Shown piece by piece: positions 1 to 9,065 of a stretch of DNA of 64,000 nt. The first letter of the stretch is position 1, and the number at the start of each line of letters is the position of its first letter. The position numbers were made by a program, and so were the translations under genes. This DNA comes from Xanthomonas cissicola (GTDB taxonomy: Bacteria > Pseudomonadota > Gammaproteobacteria > Xanthomonadales > Xanthomonadaceae), in NCBI RefSeq assembly GCF_008801575.1, contig NZ_VZPL01000011.1, positions 39,951 to 103,950 on the forward strand. The letters are read 5' to 3'. A model generated the notes under the pieces. The model made no database searches. It saw only the letters and a program-made list of their open reading frames with translations, and was not told where the DNA came from.

Positions 1-41
1 CGGCTGCCCACACTGTGCGCATTCCTGACCAGACAGCCGCC

Positions 42-1232
42 ATGCAGACCGAGCCCACCTCCCACCCGCCCTTGCCCCGTCGCCTGGTGCTGCTGATGGC
101 CGCCGCCACCGGGTTGGCGGTGGCGAGCAATTACTACGCCCAGCCGCTACTGGAAACGCTGGCGCAGGCATTCGGCATCCAGGTGCGCAGTGCCGGTGCG
201 GTGGTCACCGCGGCGCAGTTGGCGTACGCGGCGGGGTTGCTGTTGCTGGTGCCGCTGGGCGACCGGCTGGAGCGGCGCGGCCTGATCGTGGGCCTGTTCG
301 TACTGAGCGCGCTTGGGCTGCTGGTGAGCGCCAGTTCGCACAGTTTTGCGATGTTGCTGGCCGGCACCATCGTGACCGGAGCCAGCTCGGTGGCGGCGCA
401 GATCCTGGTGCCGTTCGCCGCCACGCTGGCTGCGCCCCACGAGCGTGGCCGGGTGATCGGCACGGTGATGAGCGGGTTGCTGCTGGGAATCTTGCTGGCG
501 CGCACCGCGGCCGGCGTGCTCGCCGGTGTCGGCGGCTGGCATACGGTGTACTGGATCGCCTCGGTCGCGTTGCTGCTCACCGCCGGGCTGTTGTGGCGCG
601 GGCTGCCGCGCCATCCCGGCAATGCGCAGCTGGCATACCCGCGGTTGGTGGGCTCGGTGCTGACGCTGCTGCGCGACGATGCGGTGCTGCGTTCGCGCGC
701 GGTGCTGGGCGGGCTGATCTTTGCCGGCTTCAGCATGTTCTGGACCACGCTGGCGTTTTTGTTGTCCGGGCCGAGTTATGGCTACGGCACGGCGGTGATC
801 GGCTTGTTCGGCCTGATCGGTGCGGCCGGTGCACTGGCCGCCAATCGCTCCGGGCACTGGTCCGATCACGGCCATGGCGACCGCGTGAGCTGGGGCGGGC
901 TGGCGATGTTGCTGCTGTCGTGGGGCTTGCTGGCGTTTGCGCCGCAGTCGATCGTGCTGCTGATCGTCGGCGTGCTGCTGCTGGATATCGCGGTGCAGGG
1001 CGTGCATATCGCCAACCAGAGCGTGATCTATCAGCGCAACCCGGCGGCGCGCAATCGCATCACCTCGGCCTACATCACCTGCTATTTCATCGGCGGTGCA
1101 GTGGGCTCGACCCTGGGCACGGCGGCATATGCGCAGGCCGGCTGGATGGGTGTGGTGATCGGTGGCGCGGTGCTTGCTGCGGCGGCGCTGGGCTGGGTGG
1201 GGCTGAGCGTGGCGCGCAAGCAGTGGAAGTGA
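42..1232 (+). CDS. MFS family exporter
   Basis: Inner-membrane transporter of the major facilitator superfamily, about 396 residues and close to the usual 12-helix length. The hydrophobic helices begin right after a short Pro-rich N-terminus. The loop between helices 2 and 3 has the family pattern GDRLERR (G-x-x-x-D-R-x-x-R-R type). An NYYAQPLL segment ends helix 1, as in sugar-efflux and YgaY/NepI-like exporters. The substrate cannot be told from sequence. I chose the ATG at 42; a GTG at 15 is in frame and the frame stays open to the window edge, so a longer start is possible. It ends 130 bases before a large hairpin shared with the convergent FUSC gene. Confidence 0.85.
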   Translation: MQTEPTSHPPLPRRLVLLMAAATGLAVASNYYAQPLLETLAQAFGIQVRSAGAVVTAAQLAYAAGLLLLVPLGDRLERRGLIVGLFVLSALGLLVSASSHSFAMLLAGTIVTGASSVAAQILVPFAATLAAPHERGRVIGTVMSGLLLGILLARTAAGVLAGVGGWHTVYWIASVALLLTAGLLWRGLPRHPGNAQLAYPRLVGSVLTLLRDDAVLRSRAVLGGLIFAGFSMFWTTLAFLLSGPSYGYGTAVIGLFGLIGAAGALAANRSGHWSDHGHGDRVSWGGLAMLLLSWGLLAFAPQSIVLLIVGVLLLDIAVQGVHIANQSVIYQRNPAARNRITSAYITCYFIGGAVGSTLGTAAYAQAGWMGVVIGGAVLAAAALGWVGLSVARKQWK

Positions 1233-1362
1233 GCGCGGCCGGTGGGGCGAGGACGCAGCGAACGCATGAAAGTGGCGATTGCGCGGCATCGCCGTGTTCG
1301 ACATCGCTTACCGCATCGAGGCTGCATGGGCCGCGGCGCCCACGCCTGTCGATCACTGGCGG

Positions 1363-1428
1363 CTAGAGCGTGTTGTGTACTTTGAGGTGAGTGCGAAGCG
1401 TCCTGTCAAAGTGCATCACACGCTCTAG
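1363..1428. terminator. 23-bp inverted repeat between convergent genes
   Basis: Two 23-base arms (1363-1385 and 1406-1428) starting CTAGAGCGTG are inverted copies with about three mismatches around a 20-base loop. The right arm overlaps the stop codon of the minus-strand FUSC gene. The position between two converging genes suggests a two-way transcription stop. There is no long T-run, so a palindromic repeat element is an alternative. Confidence 0.5.
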
Positions 1429-3638
1429 GCCTTGGTCGTCGCCAGACGCGGCGCGTTCTCTGCCGGCGCCGTGGTCACCGCCAGTGCTGCAGCGCGCAGT
1501 TTGGGCAGCAGGCGCAGCGTCAATGCCAGTTGGTCGCGCACCAGGCGTTGCTTGGGCGGTAGTTGCACCGGATGGTGTTCCAGCGCTTCTGCGATGGCCA
1601 ATTCTTCGCTTTCGTCGTGCGTCGGCAGCGGTTGGCGTTGGCCAAGTGCGCTGGCGATCTCGCTCAGTGCGCGCTGCAGATACTCACCAGCCTGCGCGAT
1701 GGTGGCATCGTGTTCGCCCTCCAGCGCGGCGCGGTGCGCGCCCAGTGCCGACAGATAGCCGAGCAAGGTGTTGGACAGCGCCAGGAAGCGAAAGCCCGCA
1801 TCCAGATTGCGCCGATAGCGGCCGGGTTCGCGCAGCATGTTGGATAACGCCACCGACAACGCGGCATCGGCGTTGTGCATGTCGCGGCGCGCAATGCGGT
1901 AGGGCAGGTCGTCGCGCTTGCCGCTGGCGTACTGCTCCAGCACCTGGGCCAGATAACGCGCGCAGCTGGCCAGCACCGTGGCCATTACCTGGTTCAGCCG
2001 GCGGCCCTGCCAGTCCGGCAGGATCAGGAACGAGGCGGCCGCAGCAATCGCGCAACCGATCAGGGTGTCGATCAGGCGCGGCCAGATCAGCACGAAACCA
2101 TCGCCCAGCAGGTTGAAGCAGAACAGCGCCATCACCGTGATGCCGGCGGTGGCCAGCATGTAGCGATCGGTGCGGGTGATGAAGAACACCAGCGCGCCGG
2201 CCAGCGCCAGCAGCAGTTGCACCTCGGTGCCGGGGAACAGCTGCATCAGCGCCCAGGTGGCGACCAGGCCGATCAAGGTGCCGGCAATGCGCTGCACCAG
2301 CCGCAGGCGCGTGGCGCCGTAGTTGGGCCGGCACACGAATGCGGTGGTGAGCAGGATCCAGTACCCGTTGTCGGCATGGATGGATTGCATGATGGCGTAG
2401 CCCACCAGCAGCGCGATGGCCATGCGCAGGCCGTGGCGGAACAGCACCGAGCCGGGCGTGAGTTGCTGCACCAGCCGCGCGCCCATTTCGCGCAAGGTGT
2501 GCGGCGAGGAATCGCGCAGCCGGGTGTCGAGGTTGTCGCTGGTGGAATCGGATTGCGCCGCTTCCGACAACCTGCGTTCGATGCTCTGCAGGTTGGTCAC
2601 CAGCAGTTCCAGCGCGCCGAGCAGGCGGGCCAGTGCGGGGTCGGCGCGCGCGTGCAGATAATCCAGCGATTGGCGCAGGTCTTCGGTGGCCAGGCGGCTG
2701 CTGTCGCCGTAATCGAACGGATGGCGCAGGCGAATCGCCTCGCCCAACGCCGCGCACGCCTTGCCTTGCAGGGCGAGCAGGCGCTGGCAGCGATACAGCA
2801 CATCGCTGTGGAAGAACGCGTCGGTGAGCGCCTCGTAGGGATAGTGCGAGGAACTGGCGCGCTCATGGAAGTCCTGCGCCATGTAATACAGGCGGAAATA
2901 CAGGCCCGATTGCACGCCCGGCCGCCCCGAGCGGCCGAAGCGGCTCATGATGGCGGTCTTGGCCGCATTGAGCGCGCCGACCACCTTGGCGTTCTGTTCG
3001 GCCAAGGCCAGCCGGCGTGCATGCAGGTCGCTCTGGCGCACCGGTTCGAACAGATCGGCCTTGAGCTTGAGGTAGCGGCCCAATTCGAAAAACAGCCGCG
3101 ACAGCCGCTCGCGCACCGGGCGATTGGCGAACAGGATGGTCCACAGGATCGACAGCACGCCGTACCAGGTGGCGCCGATCAGCAGCAGCGCCGCGCCGTG
3201 CCAGGCGATCAGCGGATCGCGGCTGCCATGCTGGTCCATGCCGATCATGGCGTAGATCGACAAGGCCACCGTGGCCTGCGCGATCGAGGCATAGCGCTCG
3301 CCCAGCGCACCGAGCAGGGTCAACGAGAACGTGGCCAACGCCATGCCCAGCACGAACGGCAGCGGGTACGGAAACAGCACCACCACTGCGGCTGCGGCAG
3401 CGGCGAAACACAGCAGCGAGAGCAGCACCGATTTGATGCGGCCCAGCCAGTTGTCGTCGGTTTCGGCAATGGCGCTGGCAATGGCGCCCAGAAACAGCGC
3501 CGGCACCGCAGTGAGCTGTTGCCAGTGCCAGCACACGCCCATCGCCACCGCCAGCGCGATGAACACACGCAGGCCATAGCTGGCCTTTTCATGGGCCCAC
3601 AAACGGCTGAGGCGGGTTTCGAAGGAGGGAGTGGCCAC
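1425..3638 (-). CDS. FUSC family inner-membrane protein (YccS/YhfK-like)
   Basis: Large membrane protein of the fusaric-acid-resistance (FUSC) superfamily, about 737 residues, typical for YccS. The N-terminal membrane block (roughly residues 25-170) is followed by a long soluble helical region. A second membrane block (about 395-560) carries the family-typical stretch DNGYWILLTTAFVCRPNYG. The C-terminal cytoplasmic helical domain ends in an Ala-rich tail. Relatives are proposed efflux components for aromatic acids, but most YccS-type members have no proven substrate. The start is uncertain: I use a GTG at 3638, and a longer in-frame ATG at 3689 adds 17 unlikely residues. Confidence 0.85.
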   Translation of the reverse strand: MATPSFETRLSRLWAHEKASYGLRVFIALAVAMGVCWHWQQLTAVPALFLGAIASAIAETDDNWLGRIKSVLLSLLCFAAAAAAVVVLFPYPLPFVLGMALATFSLTLLGALGERYASIAQATVALSIYAMIGMDQHGSRDPLIAWHGAALLLIGATWYGVLSILWTILFANRPVRERLSRLFFELGRYLKLKADLFEPVRQSDLHARRLALAEQNAKVVGALNAAKTAIMSRFGRSGRPGVQSGLYFRLYYMAQDFHERASSSHYPYEALTDAFFHSDVLYRCQRLLALQGKACAALGEAIRLRHPFDYGDSSRLATEDLRQSLDYLHARADPALARLLGALELLVTNLQSIERRLSEAAQSDSTSDNLDTRLRDSSPHTLREMGARLVQQLTPGSVLFRHGLRMAIALLVGYAIMQSIHADNGYWILLTTAFVCRPNYGATRLRLVQRIAGTLIGLVATWALMQLFPGTEVQLLLALAGALVFFITRTDRYMLATAGITVMALFCFNLLGDGFVLIWPRLIDTLIGCAIAAAASFLILPDWQGRRLNQVMATVLASCARYLAQVLEQYASGKRDDLPYRIARRDMHNADAALSVALSNMLREPGRYRRNLDAGFRFLALSNTLLGYLSALGAHRAALEGEHDATIAQAGEYLQRALSEIASALGQRQPLPTHDESEELAIAEALEHHPVQLPPKQRLVRDQLALTLRLLPKLRAAALAVTTAPAENAPRLATTKA

Positions 3639-3762
3639 AGTCTCTACAAGGCAGGGAGCCCGGGCATTATTGCCGCAGCCATGCGCCATCGGGGTGGACG
3701 GCGGCTAGTTCTTTGTCAGTAGCCGGCATGTGCGCGGACTGGAGCGGAGTGCACGATTGCGC

Positions 3763-3797
3763 CGCAGCCCGCAGCCCGCAGCCCGCAGCCCGCAGCC
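3763..3797. repeat. 7-bp tandem repeat (CGCAGCC)n
   Basis: About five head-to-tail copies of CGCAGCC lie in the gap upstream of the FUSC gene. No gene is evident between 3639 and 3900. The tract is a simple-sequence repeat likely to vary by slippage. Confidence 0.7.
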
Positions 3798-3900
3798 CCG
3801 CTGCACGCGCCTGCGCGCAGCCATGCGAACTGCGCGTCCGCCCAGCTGCACGGCTGTCTATCGCGCCCAACCTGCGGCTGCGCGCTTGAACAGCGCCTTG

Positions 3901-4560
3901 TCGTCGAGTACCAGCGCGCTGTTGCTCTGTTCGGCCGATACGGTGGATGTCCGAACTTGCCCCCATCCGCCCTTCGGGCACCTTCCCCCGCCGGCGGGGG
4001 AAGGACGCGGCTCAGCCCTGCGCCTGCCGCTTGCGGGCGATGGCCCGGCAGCCGATGTCGCTGCGTCGTCGAGTACCAGCGCGCTGTTGCTCCGTTCGGC
4101 CGATACAGTGGATGTCCGAACTTGCCCCCATCCGCCCTTCGGGCACCTTCCCCCGCCGGCGGGGGAAGGACGCGGCTCAGCCCTGCGCCTGCCGCTCGCG
4201 GGCGATGGCCCGGCAGCCGATGTCGCTGCGTCGTCGAGTACCAGCGCGCCGTTGCTCTGTTCGGCCGATAACAGTGGATGTCCGAACTTGCCCCCATCCG
4301 CCCTTCGGGCACCTTCCCCCGCCGGCGGGGAAGGACGCGGCTTAGCCCTGCGCCTGCCGCTCGCGGGCGATGGCCCGCCAGCCGATGTCGCTGCGTCGTC
4401 GAGTACCAGCGCGCCGTTGCTCTGTTCGGCCGATATCAGTGGATGTCCGAACTTGCCCCCATCCGCCCTTCGGGCACCTTCCCCGACGGCGGGGGAAGGA
4501 CGCGGCTCAGCCCTGCGCCTGCCGCTCGCGGGCGATGGCCCGCCAGCCGATGTCGCTGCG
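3901..4560. repeat. Four 165-bp tandem repeats carrying the purD 3' end
   Basis: The marker TCGTCGAGTACCAGC recurs at 3901, 4066, 4231 and 4396, an exact 165-base period. The fourth copy runs to 4560 and its last 54 bases are the final codons and stop of purD. The other three copies therefore hold duplicated purD tails with no gene attached. Each unit also has a GC-rich palindrome (CTTCCCCCGCC facing GGCGGGGGAAG) that could act as the purD terminator. Copies 3 and 4 differ by single-base changes in that palindrome. The period equals 55 codons. Confidence 0.95.
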
Positions 4561-5802
4561 CTGGAAGGCGCTGCCCCAGTGGATCGGCTTGAGGCCGGCA
4601 TAGGCGGTGCGCTGGGCGTCCTGCACGCTGTCGCCCAGGGCGGCGACGCACAGCACGCGGCCACCGGCGCTGACCACTTCGCCAGCGGCATTCAACGCGG
4701 TACCGGCATGGAAGACCTTGGCGCTGGCCGGCACCGCGTCCAGCCCGGTGATGACCTCACCGGTGACCGGGGTGTCCGGGTAAGGCCTGGCGGCGATGAC
4801 CACGCCAAGAGACGGGCGCGGATCCCACTGCGCATGCGCGCCGTCGAGCTTGCCGTCGATGGCCGCCTCGAGCAGATCGACCAGATCCGACTGCAGGCGC
4901 AGCATCACCGGCTGGGTTTCCGGGTCGCCGAAGCGCACGTTGAATTCGATCACCTTCGGCGCGCCATGCGCGTCGATCATCAGCCCGGCATACAGAAAAC
5001 CGGTGAACGGCACGCCATCGGCGATCATGCCCTGCACGGTCGGCTCGACCACCTCGCGCATGACCCGCGCATGCACCTCGGACGTGACCACCGGCGCAGG
5101 TGAGTAGGCGCCCATGCCGCCGGTATTGGGGCCGGTGTCGCCGTCGCCGACACGCTTGTGGTCCTGGCTGGTGGCCATCGGCAAGGCGTGTTTACCATCG
5201 ACCATCGAGATGAAGCTGGCCTCTTCCCCATCGAGGAATTCCTCGATGACCACGCGTGCGCCGGCATCGCCGAACGCATTGCCAGAGAGCATGTCGCGCA
5301 CCGCATCTTCGGCCTCGGCCAGGGTCAGTGCCACGATCACGCCCTTGCCGGCAGCCAGGCCGTCGGCCTTGACCACGATGGGCGCGCCTTTCTCGCGCAC
5401 GTAGGCCAGCGCGGCGTCCACTTCGGTGTGCACGGCGTAATACGCGGTGGGAATGCCGTGGCGGGCGAGGAAATCCTTGGCGAAGGCCTTGCTGCCTTCC
5501 AGCTGCGCGGCCTTGGCGGTGGGGCCGAAGATGCGCAGGCCGGCGGCATGGAAGCGGTCGACCACGCCCAGCACCAGCGGCACTTCCGGGCCGACCACGG
5601 TGAGCGCGACGGCTTCGCGCTGCGCCAGGGCGAGCAGGCCATCCAGGTCGTCGACCTTGATCGCGACGTTGCGGCATTTGGCTTCGGTGGCGGTGCCGGC
5701 ATTGCCCGGTGCCACCAGCACTTCGCTCACGCGCGCGGACTGCGCGATCTTCCAGGCCAGGGCATGTTCACGGCCGCCGGAGCCGATGACGAGGATTTTC
5801 AA
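4507..5802 (-). CDS. purD: Phosphoribosylamine-glycine ligase (GARS)
   Basis: Second step of purine synthesis: joins phosphoribosylamine and glycine using ATP to give GAR, in the cytoplasm. The 431-residue length is standard. It starts with the glycine-rich MKILVIGSGGREHALAWK motif, has the ATP-grasp region (KADGLAAGKGV near residue 145 and NVRFGDPETQ near 290), and ends in the small C-terminal domain. It lies downstream of purH and a lipoprotein gene on the same strand and is probably co-transcribed. Its last 18 codons belong to the final unit of a 165-bp tandem repeat, so the 3' end has been copied three more times downstream without altering the protein. Confidence 0.97.
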   Translation of the reverse strand: MKILVIGSGGREHALAWKIAQSARVSEVLVAPGNAGTATEAKCRNVAIKVDDLDGLLALAQREAVALTVVGPEVPLVLGVVDRFHAAGLRIFGPTAKAAQLEGSKAFAKDFLARHGIPTAYYAVHTEVDAALAYVREKGAPIVVKADGLAAGKGVIVALTLAEAEDAVRDMLSGNAFGDAGARVVIEEFLDGEEASFISMVDGKHALPMATSQDHKRVGDGDTGPNTGGMGAYSPAPVVTSEVHARVMREVVEPTVQGMIADGVPFTGFLYAGLMIDAHGAPKVIEFNVRFGDPETQPVMLRLQSDLVDLLEAAIDGKLDGAHAQWDPRPSLGVVIAARPYPDTPVTGEVITGLDAVPASAKVFHAGTALNAAGEVVSAGGRVLCVAALGDSVQDAQRTAYAGLKPIHWGSAFQRSDIGWRAIARERQAQG

Positions 5803-5835
5803 GGCAGTTGCTCGCTAGTACGGGGAAAGGGGGCG

Positions 5836-6681
5836 CTATCTGCAGCCTTCGCGCTGCAGTGCGTTGGGAAACGGGTAGGTCCAGGTCTTGGTGTCGAGCG
5901 CGAAGACGTGCGTCTTGTCCAGGGCAACCCCGCAATCGCTGCCGTGCTCGTGGATGCGCAGCGGCCAGGTGCGCGCCTGCGGCGCGCTGTTGTCCACCTC
6001 CAGCGCGAAATCCACGTCGAAGGCGTCGGCAAGACATTGCGCCTGGGTCTGGTCCGGCTCGCGCGCGTAGTCGTCGCAGGCCAGTGCGCCGCTGTTGTCG
6101 ATATGCGCCCGCAGCGAGCCGGCATTGACCAAGCCCTTGGGGCCGGGCACGACCAGATCCTGCGATTCCAGCATCAGGCCCTGGCCCATCCAGAAACTGT
6201 GCACGGCAAAGCCGTAGAAATCGCTGCCCAGGCGCAGGACGTCCACGCTGCCGGGCTGACCGCCGCTGCCGTAGCCGTCGGCGAGCCGTTCGACCACGAC
6301 CTTGAACCCGTCGCCATCGCCGCGCAGCACGAAGAAATCGATCAGGCCCGGGTTGCCGTGGCCGGCATCGCTGAGGCTGTGGCAGACCGCCAGCAGTTGC
6401 TGTACCTGATCGCCCACCACCACCGGCTGTTCGGCACAGACTTCGCTGTCGGCCTTGAAGCCGTCGGCTTCGCCGCTCCACTGCGCGGCCAGGCCGGCCT
6501 TGGCGCCGTAGCGCGTGCGCAAGAACCCATCCAGCCGCTCGGTGCGGCTCAGACGGGGGCCATCGCTGGGCGCGGCAGGTGCCGCGGCACCCGGCGCCGC
6601 AGCGGGCGCAGGCGCTTGCTTGCACGCGCCCAACAGCACGACGGTCGCAAGACACGCGGCAAAACAACGCAAACGCTGCAT
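5836..6681 (-). CDS. Hypothetical lipoprotein between purH and purD
   Basis: A 281-residue protein with a lipoprotein signal: hydrophobic N-terminus ending in the lipobox LLGAC with the acceptor Cys near residue 20, then an Ala/Pro-rich linker. The rest (about residues 50-281) is acidic with several Cys residues and no domain I recognise. It should be anchored in the cell envelope. It lies between purH (24-base gap) and purD (33-base gap) on the same strand, so it is probably in the same transcript, but nothing links it to purine synthesis. Function unknown. Confidence 0.85.
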   Translation of the reverse strand: MQRLRCFAACLATVVLLGACKQAPAPAAAPGAAAPAAPSDGPRLSRTERLDGFLRTRYGAKAGLAAQWSGEADGFKADSEVCAEQPVVVGDQVQQLLAVCHSLSDAGHGNPGLIDFFVLRGDGDGFKVVVERLADGYGSGGQPGSVDVLRLGSDFYGFAVHSFWMGQGLMLESQDLVVPGPKGLVNAGSLRAHIDNSGALACDDYAREPDQTQAQCLADAFDVDFALEVDNSAPQARTWPLRIHEHGSDCGVALDKTHVFALDTKTWTYPFPNALQREGCR

Positions 6682-6705
6682 CGACCTATCCCTGTGCCGG
6701 TGACA

Positions 6706-8289
6706 TCAATGCCGGAAGTGGCGCACGCCGGTGAACACCATCGCGATGCCGTGTTCGTCGGCGGCGGCGATCACCTCGCCGTCGCGCATCGAACCGCCGG
6801 GCTGGATCACTGCCTTGATGCCGGCCGCAGCCGCAGCATCGATGCCGTCGCGGAACGGGAAGAACGCATCCGATGCCATCACCGAACCGGCCACGGTGAG
6901 CTTGGCTTCTTCGGCCTTGAGGGCAGCGATCTTGGCGCTGACCACGCGGCTCATCTGCCCGGCACCCACGCCAATGGTGCGGTTGTCCTTGGCATAGACG
7001 ATCGCGTTGGATTTGACGTACTTGGCCACGCGCCAGGCAAACAGCAGGTCGCCCAGTTCCGCCTCGTGGGGCGCACGCTGGGTGACCACGCTCAACTCGC
7101 CCAGCGACATGCCGCGGTTGTCGGCCGATTGCATCAACAGGCCCGAGCCGATCCGCTTGGTGTCGTAGTTGTTGAGGCCATTGCCGTGCGGAATCTTGAG
7201 CACGCGCACGTTGGCCTTCTTGGTGGCGTATTCCAGCGCGCCGGCCTCGTAGTCGGGCGCGATCAGCACTTCGACGAACTGGCGATCGAGGATGGCTTTT
7301 GCCGTCGCTGCGTCAAGGGTCTTGTTGAACGCCAGGATGCCGCCGAACGCGCTGGTGGGGTCGGTGGCATAGGCCAGCTCATAGGCATCGCCGCAGCCCG
7401 CGCCCACCGCCACGCCGCAGGGGTTGGCGTGCTTGACGATCACACAGGCCGGCGCGTCGAACTGGCGCACGCATTCCCACGCCGCATCGGCATCGGCCAG
7501 GTTGTTGTAGCTCAGTTCCTTGCCCTGCAACTGCTGGAAGGTGGCCAGCGTGCCCGGCACCGGATACAGGTCGCGGTAGAACGCGCCGGACTGGTGCGGG
7601 TTCTCGCCGTAACGCAGGTCCATCACCTTGACGAAGTTGGAATTGATCTGCGCCGGGAACGGGCTGCGCGTGGGCACTGCCTCGGCGCTGTCGGCCACTG
7701 CCGAGAGATAGTTGCTGATCGCCGCGTCGTACTGCGCCACGCGATTGAACGCAGCCACCGACAGCGCAAAGCGCTTGGCCGCCGACAGCTGGCCGTCGTT
7801 GGCCTCCAGTTCGACCAGCAGGTCGGCGTACTGCGCCGGGTCGGTGGCCACGGCCACGCGCGCGAAATTCTTGGCCGCGCTGCGCAACATCGCCGGGCCG
7901 CCGATGTCGATGTTTTCCACCGCATCGGCCAGCGTGCAATCGGCTTTCACGGTGACCGACTCGAACGGATACAGGTTCAGCACCAGCAGGTCGATCGGCA
8001 CGATGCCGTGCTCGGCCATCACCGCTTCGTCGACACCGGCGCGTCCGAGCAGGCCGCCGTGCACCAGCGGGTGCAGCGTCTTGACGCGGCCATCCATCAT
8101 TTCCGGAAAACCGGTCAGCTCGGCGACGTCCTTCACCGGCAGGCCGGCTTCGCGGATCGCCTTGGCGGTGCCGCCGGTGGACAGCAGCTCGACGTTGCGC
8201 GCCACCAGCGCGCGGGCCAGGTCGATCAGGCCGGTCTTGTCGGAAACGGAGAGCAGGGCCCGGCGCACGGGCAGGAAATCAGAGGCCAT
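6706..8289 (-). CDS. purH: Bifunctional AICAR formyltransferase / IMP cyclohydrolase
   Basis: Last two steps of IMP synthesis in one 527-residue enzyme, the normal length. The N-terminal MGS-like cyclohydrolase domain (about 1-190) shows [18 protein letters not shown] and DGRVKTLHP. The C-terminal AICAR transformylase domain follows, with the signature [12 protein letters not shown]. The ATG at 8289 fits the family start. It is divergent from the lipid operon that starts at 8345, so the 55 bases between them must hold promoters for both directions. Lipoprotein and purD genes follow on the same strand. Confidence 0.97.
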   Translation of the reverse strand: MASDFLPVRRALLSVSDKTGLIDLARALVARNVELLSTGGTAKAIREAGLPVKDVAELTGFPEMMDGRVKTLHPLVHGGLLGRAGVDEAVMAEHGIVPIDLLVLNLYPFESVTVKADCTLADAVENIDIGGPAMLRSAAKNFARVAVATDPAQYADLLVELEANDGQLSAAKRFALSVAAFNRVAQYDAAISNYLSAVADSAEAVPTRSPFPAQINSNFVKVMDLRYGENPHQSGAFYRDLYPVPGTLATFQQLQGKELSYNNLADADAAWECVRQFDAPACVIVKHANPCGVAVGAGCGDAYELAYATDPTSAFGGILAFNKTLDAATAKAILDRQFVEVLIAPDYEAGALEYATKKANVRVLKIPHGNGLNNYDTKRIGSGLLMQSADNRGMSLGELSVVTQRAPHEAELGDLLFAWRVAKYVKSNAIVYAKDNRTIGVGAGQMSRVVSAKIAALKAEEAKLTVAGSVMASDAFFPFRDGIDAAAAAGIKAVIQPGGSMRDGEVIAAADEHGIAMVFTGVRHFRH

Positions 8290-8344
8290 CGGTGGGGGAT
8301 GTCGTTGCGGAGCAGCCGATATTGTAGGCTGCGCCAGCGCTCGA

Positions 8345-8980
8345 ATGGACTCAACACTCCGTATGGCCTCGATCTATGCATTGAAGGGACGCTTCCAGGC
8401 GCTGCTGCGACCGATGGTGGGCGCGCTGTATCGCGGTGGCATTACCGCCAATCAGGTCACGCTGATCGCAGCGGCGGTGTCGCTCATGGTGGTGGCGGTG
8501 GTGTTGCGCGGCGGCCCCAGCCGGCCGCTGCTGTATCTGCTGCTGCCGGTGTGGATGCTGGTGCGCATGGCGCTCAACGCGGTGGACGGCATGCTGGCGC
8601 GCGAGTTCGGCCAGCAATCGCGGCTGGGCGCCTACCTCAACGAACTGTGCGATGTGGTGGCCGATGCGGCGTTGTACTTGAGCCTGCTTGGCGTGCCCGG
8701 TGTGAGCGCACCCTGGCTATGGATCTTCGCGCTGCTGGCCGCGCTGACCGAATACGCCGGCGTGCTCGGCCTGATGGTCGGCGCCAGCCGCCGTTACGAC
8801 GGGCCGATGGGCAAGAGCGACCGCGCCTTGGTGATCGGCGTGCTGGGCGTGGGCCTGGCCTGCGGGTTGCTCGGTGCGCGCGGCGTCACCTGGGTCGCCA
8901 TCGCCTTGAGTCTGGCCTGCATGGCCACGGTGTGGCGGCGGGTGCGCGCCGGCCTGGCCGAGGCGCCCGCAGGCACCTAG
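8345..8980 (+). CDS. CDP-alcohol phosphatidyltransferase family protein (copy 1, YnbA-like)
   Basis: Integral membrane enzyme of about 211 residues, expected to move a phosphatidyl group from CDP-diacylglycerol to an alcohol. The signature is DGMLAR, eight residues, G, three residues, then N-ELC-D. The family consensus has Asp where this protein has Asn; copy 2 in the same operon has the same change. It is the first gene of an operon with a hydrolase-methyltransferase, phosphatase, acyltransferase and CdsA-like gene, the same kinds of protein as E. coli ynbABCD. The acceptor alcohol is unknown. Start is either the ATG at 8345 or the ATG at 8363. Confidence 0.85.
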   Translation: MDSTLRMASIYALKGRFQALLRPMVGALYRGGITANQVTLIAAAVSLMVVAVVLRGGPSRPLLYLLLPVWMLVRMALNAVDGMLAREFGQQSRLGAYLNELCDVVADAALYLSLLGVPGVSAPWLWIFALLAALTEYAGVLGLMVGASRRYDGPMGKSDRALVIGVLGVGLACGLLGARGVTWVAIALSLACMATVWRRVRAGLAEAPAGT

Positions 8981-9065
8981 CGATACATCGCCGCAGCAAC
9001 GCCGCTGGCCGCGCTGCTGTGCGGTGATCTCTGCGATTCAACCTTTCGACTTTCAGGATGCTTCG

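Noticed and set aside
1875..3722. A 615-codon plus-strand frame antisense to the FUSC gene.
   Set aside because: His/Gln/Arg-rich composition typical of an antisense shadow, while the minus frame is a clear membrane protein.
3901..4560. Possible CRISPR array.
   Set aside because: The units are 165 bases and contiguous with no unique spacers, and contain the purD 3' end.
5158..9027. A 1289-codon plus-strand open frame across purD and purH.
   Set aside because: It is antisense to two well-supported genes; long antisense frames are expected in high-G+C DNA.
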